This document shows positions 62,912 to 64,000 of a stretch of DNA of 64,000 nucleotides, one piece after another; position 1 is the first letter of the stretch, and each line of letters begins with the position of its first letter. Position numbers and translations under genes: made by a program. Under the pieces are notes generated by a model. It saw nothing but the letters and a program-made list of their open reading frames with translations. It did no database searches and was not told where the DNA came from. The stretch is from Ureibacillus sinduriensis BLB-1 = JCM 15800 (GTDB lineage Bacteria > Bacillota > Bacilli > Bacillales_A > Planococcaceae). The stretch spans positions 83,563 through 147,562 of the forward strand of contig NZ_JPVO01000044.1 of the NCBI RefSeq assembly GCF_000772955.1. Direction: 5' to 3'.

Positions 62912-63656
62912 AAAGAAAAAGCATGATGAGCATGTCGATGAATCATGGCTATTACCTTACTCTGACTTGATGACACTATTGTTGGCCCTGTTTATCGTAT
63001 TATTTGCCTCAAGCTCAATCGACCAAGAAAAACTTACTAAGATGTCAAATGTATTCAATGAGATTTTGACCGGTGGCACTGGTGTTATGGACCATACGTC
63101 GGTAGTTGAAATACCAAATACTGCGGTGGATGGGGTTTCCGAAGAACAGGCAGCCTACCTTCAAGATCAGAAAGAATTGCAGGAAATTCAGGAACGGTTG
63201 GATAGTTTTATTGCCGTAAATGAATTAGAGAGTACATTCGCAACAAAAATGACAGACGAGGGATTATTAATAACAATTCGTGATAGCATTTTATTTGATC
63301 CAGGTCAGGCAGAGGTAAAACAAGATTATGTAGCCATTGCTGATGAGTTGTCTAAAATCTTGCAACTAGATCCAGCAAGACATATTGTGGTAACGGGACA
63401 TACTGACAATATTCCACAAAACACAGCGGAGTTCAGCTCAAACTGGGAACTATCCGTCATGCGTGCGGTTAACCTGATGAAGTTGATTATTGACAATAAT
63501 CCAGAGCTTGATCCAAAGTACTTCAGTGCTAAAGGTTACGGTGAATTCAACCCGATCGCCTCAAATGACACAGCAGAAGGACGAACTCAAAACCGTCGTG
63601 TAGAAGTACTTATACAACAATTGGTGCAAGAAGATGGCACTAAAGTAAATGAATAA
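62895..63656 (+). CDS. motB: Flagellar motor stator protein MotB
   Basis: 253 residues from the ATG at 62895, which overlaps motA by 17 bp. A basic N-terminus, then one membrane segment with the ion-carrying Asp (LPYSDLMTLLLALFIVLF), a plug/linker, and an OmpA-like peptidoglycan-binding domain (VVTGHTDNIP, TQNRRVEVLI). It anchors the stator to the wall. Whether H+ or Na+ is used cannot be told surely. Confidence 0.94.
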   Translation: MAKKAKKKKHDEHVDESWLLPYSDLMTLLLALFIVLFASSSIDQEKLTKMSNVFNEILTGGTGVMDHTSVVEIPNTAVDGVSEEQAAYLQDQKELQEIQERLDSFIAVNELESTFATKMTDEGLLITIRDSILFDPGQAEVKQDYVAIADELSKILQLDPARHIVVTGHTDNIPQNTAEFSSNWELSVMRAVNLMKLIIDNNPELDPKYFSAKGYGEFNPIASNDTAEGRTQNRRVEVLIQQLVQEDGTKVNE

Positions 63657-63670
63657 ATTAGCATAAAGTC

Positions 63671-63705
63671 AAGACTCGGAAGTAGATTTCTTCCGGGTCT
63701 TTTTG
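63671..63705 (+). terminator. Terminator of motAB
   Basis: AAGACTCGGAAG pairs with CTTCCGGGTCTT; five T follow. Confidence 0.88.
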
Positions 63706-63797
63706 TTGTTGAGAATGTTAGCACTAAAAACTCTTAGATTTCGCGCTGACAGCTCTTAAGCACGAAGTTACGGAATTGTGTATAAGAGCCCTGTTCT

Positions 63798-64000
63798 CTA
63801 TTGGACAAATAGCTCCGAACCGGTCGAGAATTGTGCGTGAGGCTGGTTCTATAGACAAATAATTCCCGAATAGCAGAGAATTGTCCCTTAGCCTGGTTCT
63901 ATTGGACAAATAAAATCGAACTCGTTGAGAATTGTCCAAAGAGCAGTTCTATTGGACAAATAAAACCGAACTCGTTGGGAATTGTCCGTGAGAGCGGTTC
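63798..64000. repeat. 50-bp tandem hairpin repeat, running off the window
   Basis: Four units begin at about 63798, 63849, 63899 and 63949, and a fifth begins at 63999. Each unit has TTGGACAAATA, a variable middle often with CGAACTCGTTG, and GAATTGTCC, so that GGACAA pairs with TTGTCC. The right-hand units are most alike and the left-hand ones more divergent. Not CRISPR-like: the variable parts are short and partly conserved. Confidence 0.8.

Noticed and set aside
63798..64000. CRISPR array
   Set aside because: Units are 50 bp apart but the supposed spacers are very short and themselves similar, and no cas genes are in the window.

Overview
The window looks like chromosome from a low-GC, endospore-forming, motile Gram-positive bacterium of the Bacillales. 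The best fit is the Planococcaceae/Caryophanaceae group, close to Lysinibacillus or Solibacillus; this is inference. Spore genes are plentiful: an alpha/beta SASP, a gamma-type SASP, cotJABC and prkA-yhbH-spoVR. An enterococcal-type D-aspartate ligase is followed by an aspartate racemase. That pair predicts an L-Lys-D-Asp (A4alpha) peptidoglycan cross-bridge, a cell wall known from Lysinibacillus.

Layout. 1-7 kb: alanine/glycine symporter, aminotransferase with its Lrp-type regulator, DUF1456 protein, Ser/Thr symporter and an M29 aminopeptidase. 7-13.9 kb: YkuK-like protein, VOC protein, an AT-rich islet with a stand-alone caspase-like protein, small genes, a PepSY lipoprotein, a 2-hydroxyacid dehydrogenase, and dapA behind a lysine riboswitch. 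13.9-24.6 kb: SASP, an S-layer-anchored nucleotidase, NrnB-like DHH phosphodiesterase, luciferase-like oxidoreductase, DUF4097 protein, a frameshifted DUF1540 gene, a 785-residue two-part isoprenoid synthase and an EamA transporter. 24.7-34.2 kb: spore coat operon cotJABC split by a hairpin-repeat array, then prkA-yhbH-spoVR, haem catalase and manganese catalase. 34.2-42.3 kb: an RNase J paralogue, MBL hydrolase, YkuD transpeptidase, EamA and YitT membrane proteins, a phosphoesterase and the gamma-SASP cluster. 42.4-48.7 kb: an acyl-CoA dehydrogenase, acyl-CoA ligase and thiolase operon, then the D-Asp ligase/racemase operon. 49-56 kb: DEAD-box helicase, second M29 aminopeptidase, sbcD-sbcC. 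56-64 kb: TPP riboswitch with thiT, map, a TspO-like membrane protein, PPK2, GNAT, beta-carbonic anhydrase, a small membrane protein, motA-motB, and the start of a 50-bp tandem hairpin repeat.

Regulation that can be read directly includes a lysine riboswitch with terminator (dapA), a TPP riboswitch with terminator (thiT), a sigma-D type promoter before motAB, a sigma-E type promoter before prkA, and many strong intrinsic terminators.

The least expected features are these: prkA apparently starts at an ATC codon; a 241-bp A-B hairpin array sits inside the cotJ operon; a roughly 130-nt structured element occurs twice, in the same sense, just downstream of two unrelated genes; there is a lone caspase-fold protein; and a large protein seems to carry two isoprenoid-synthase domains. 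I did not find a phage, a transposase, CRISPR or a classical defence cluster.
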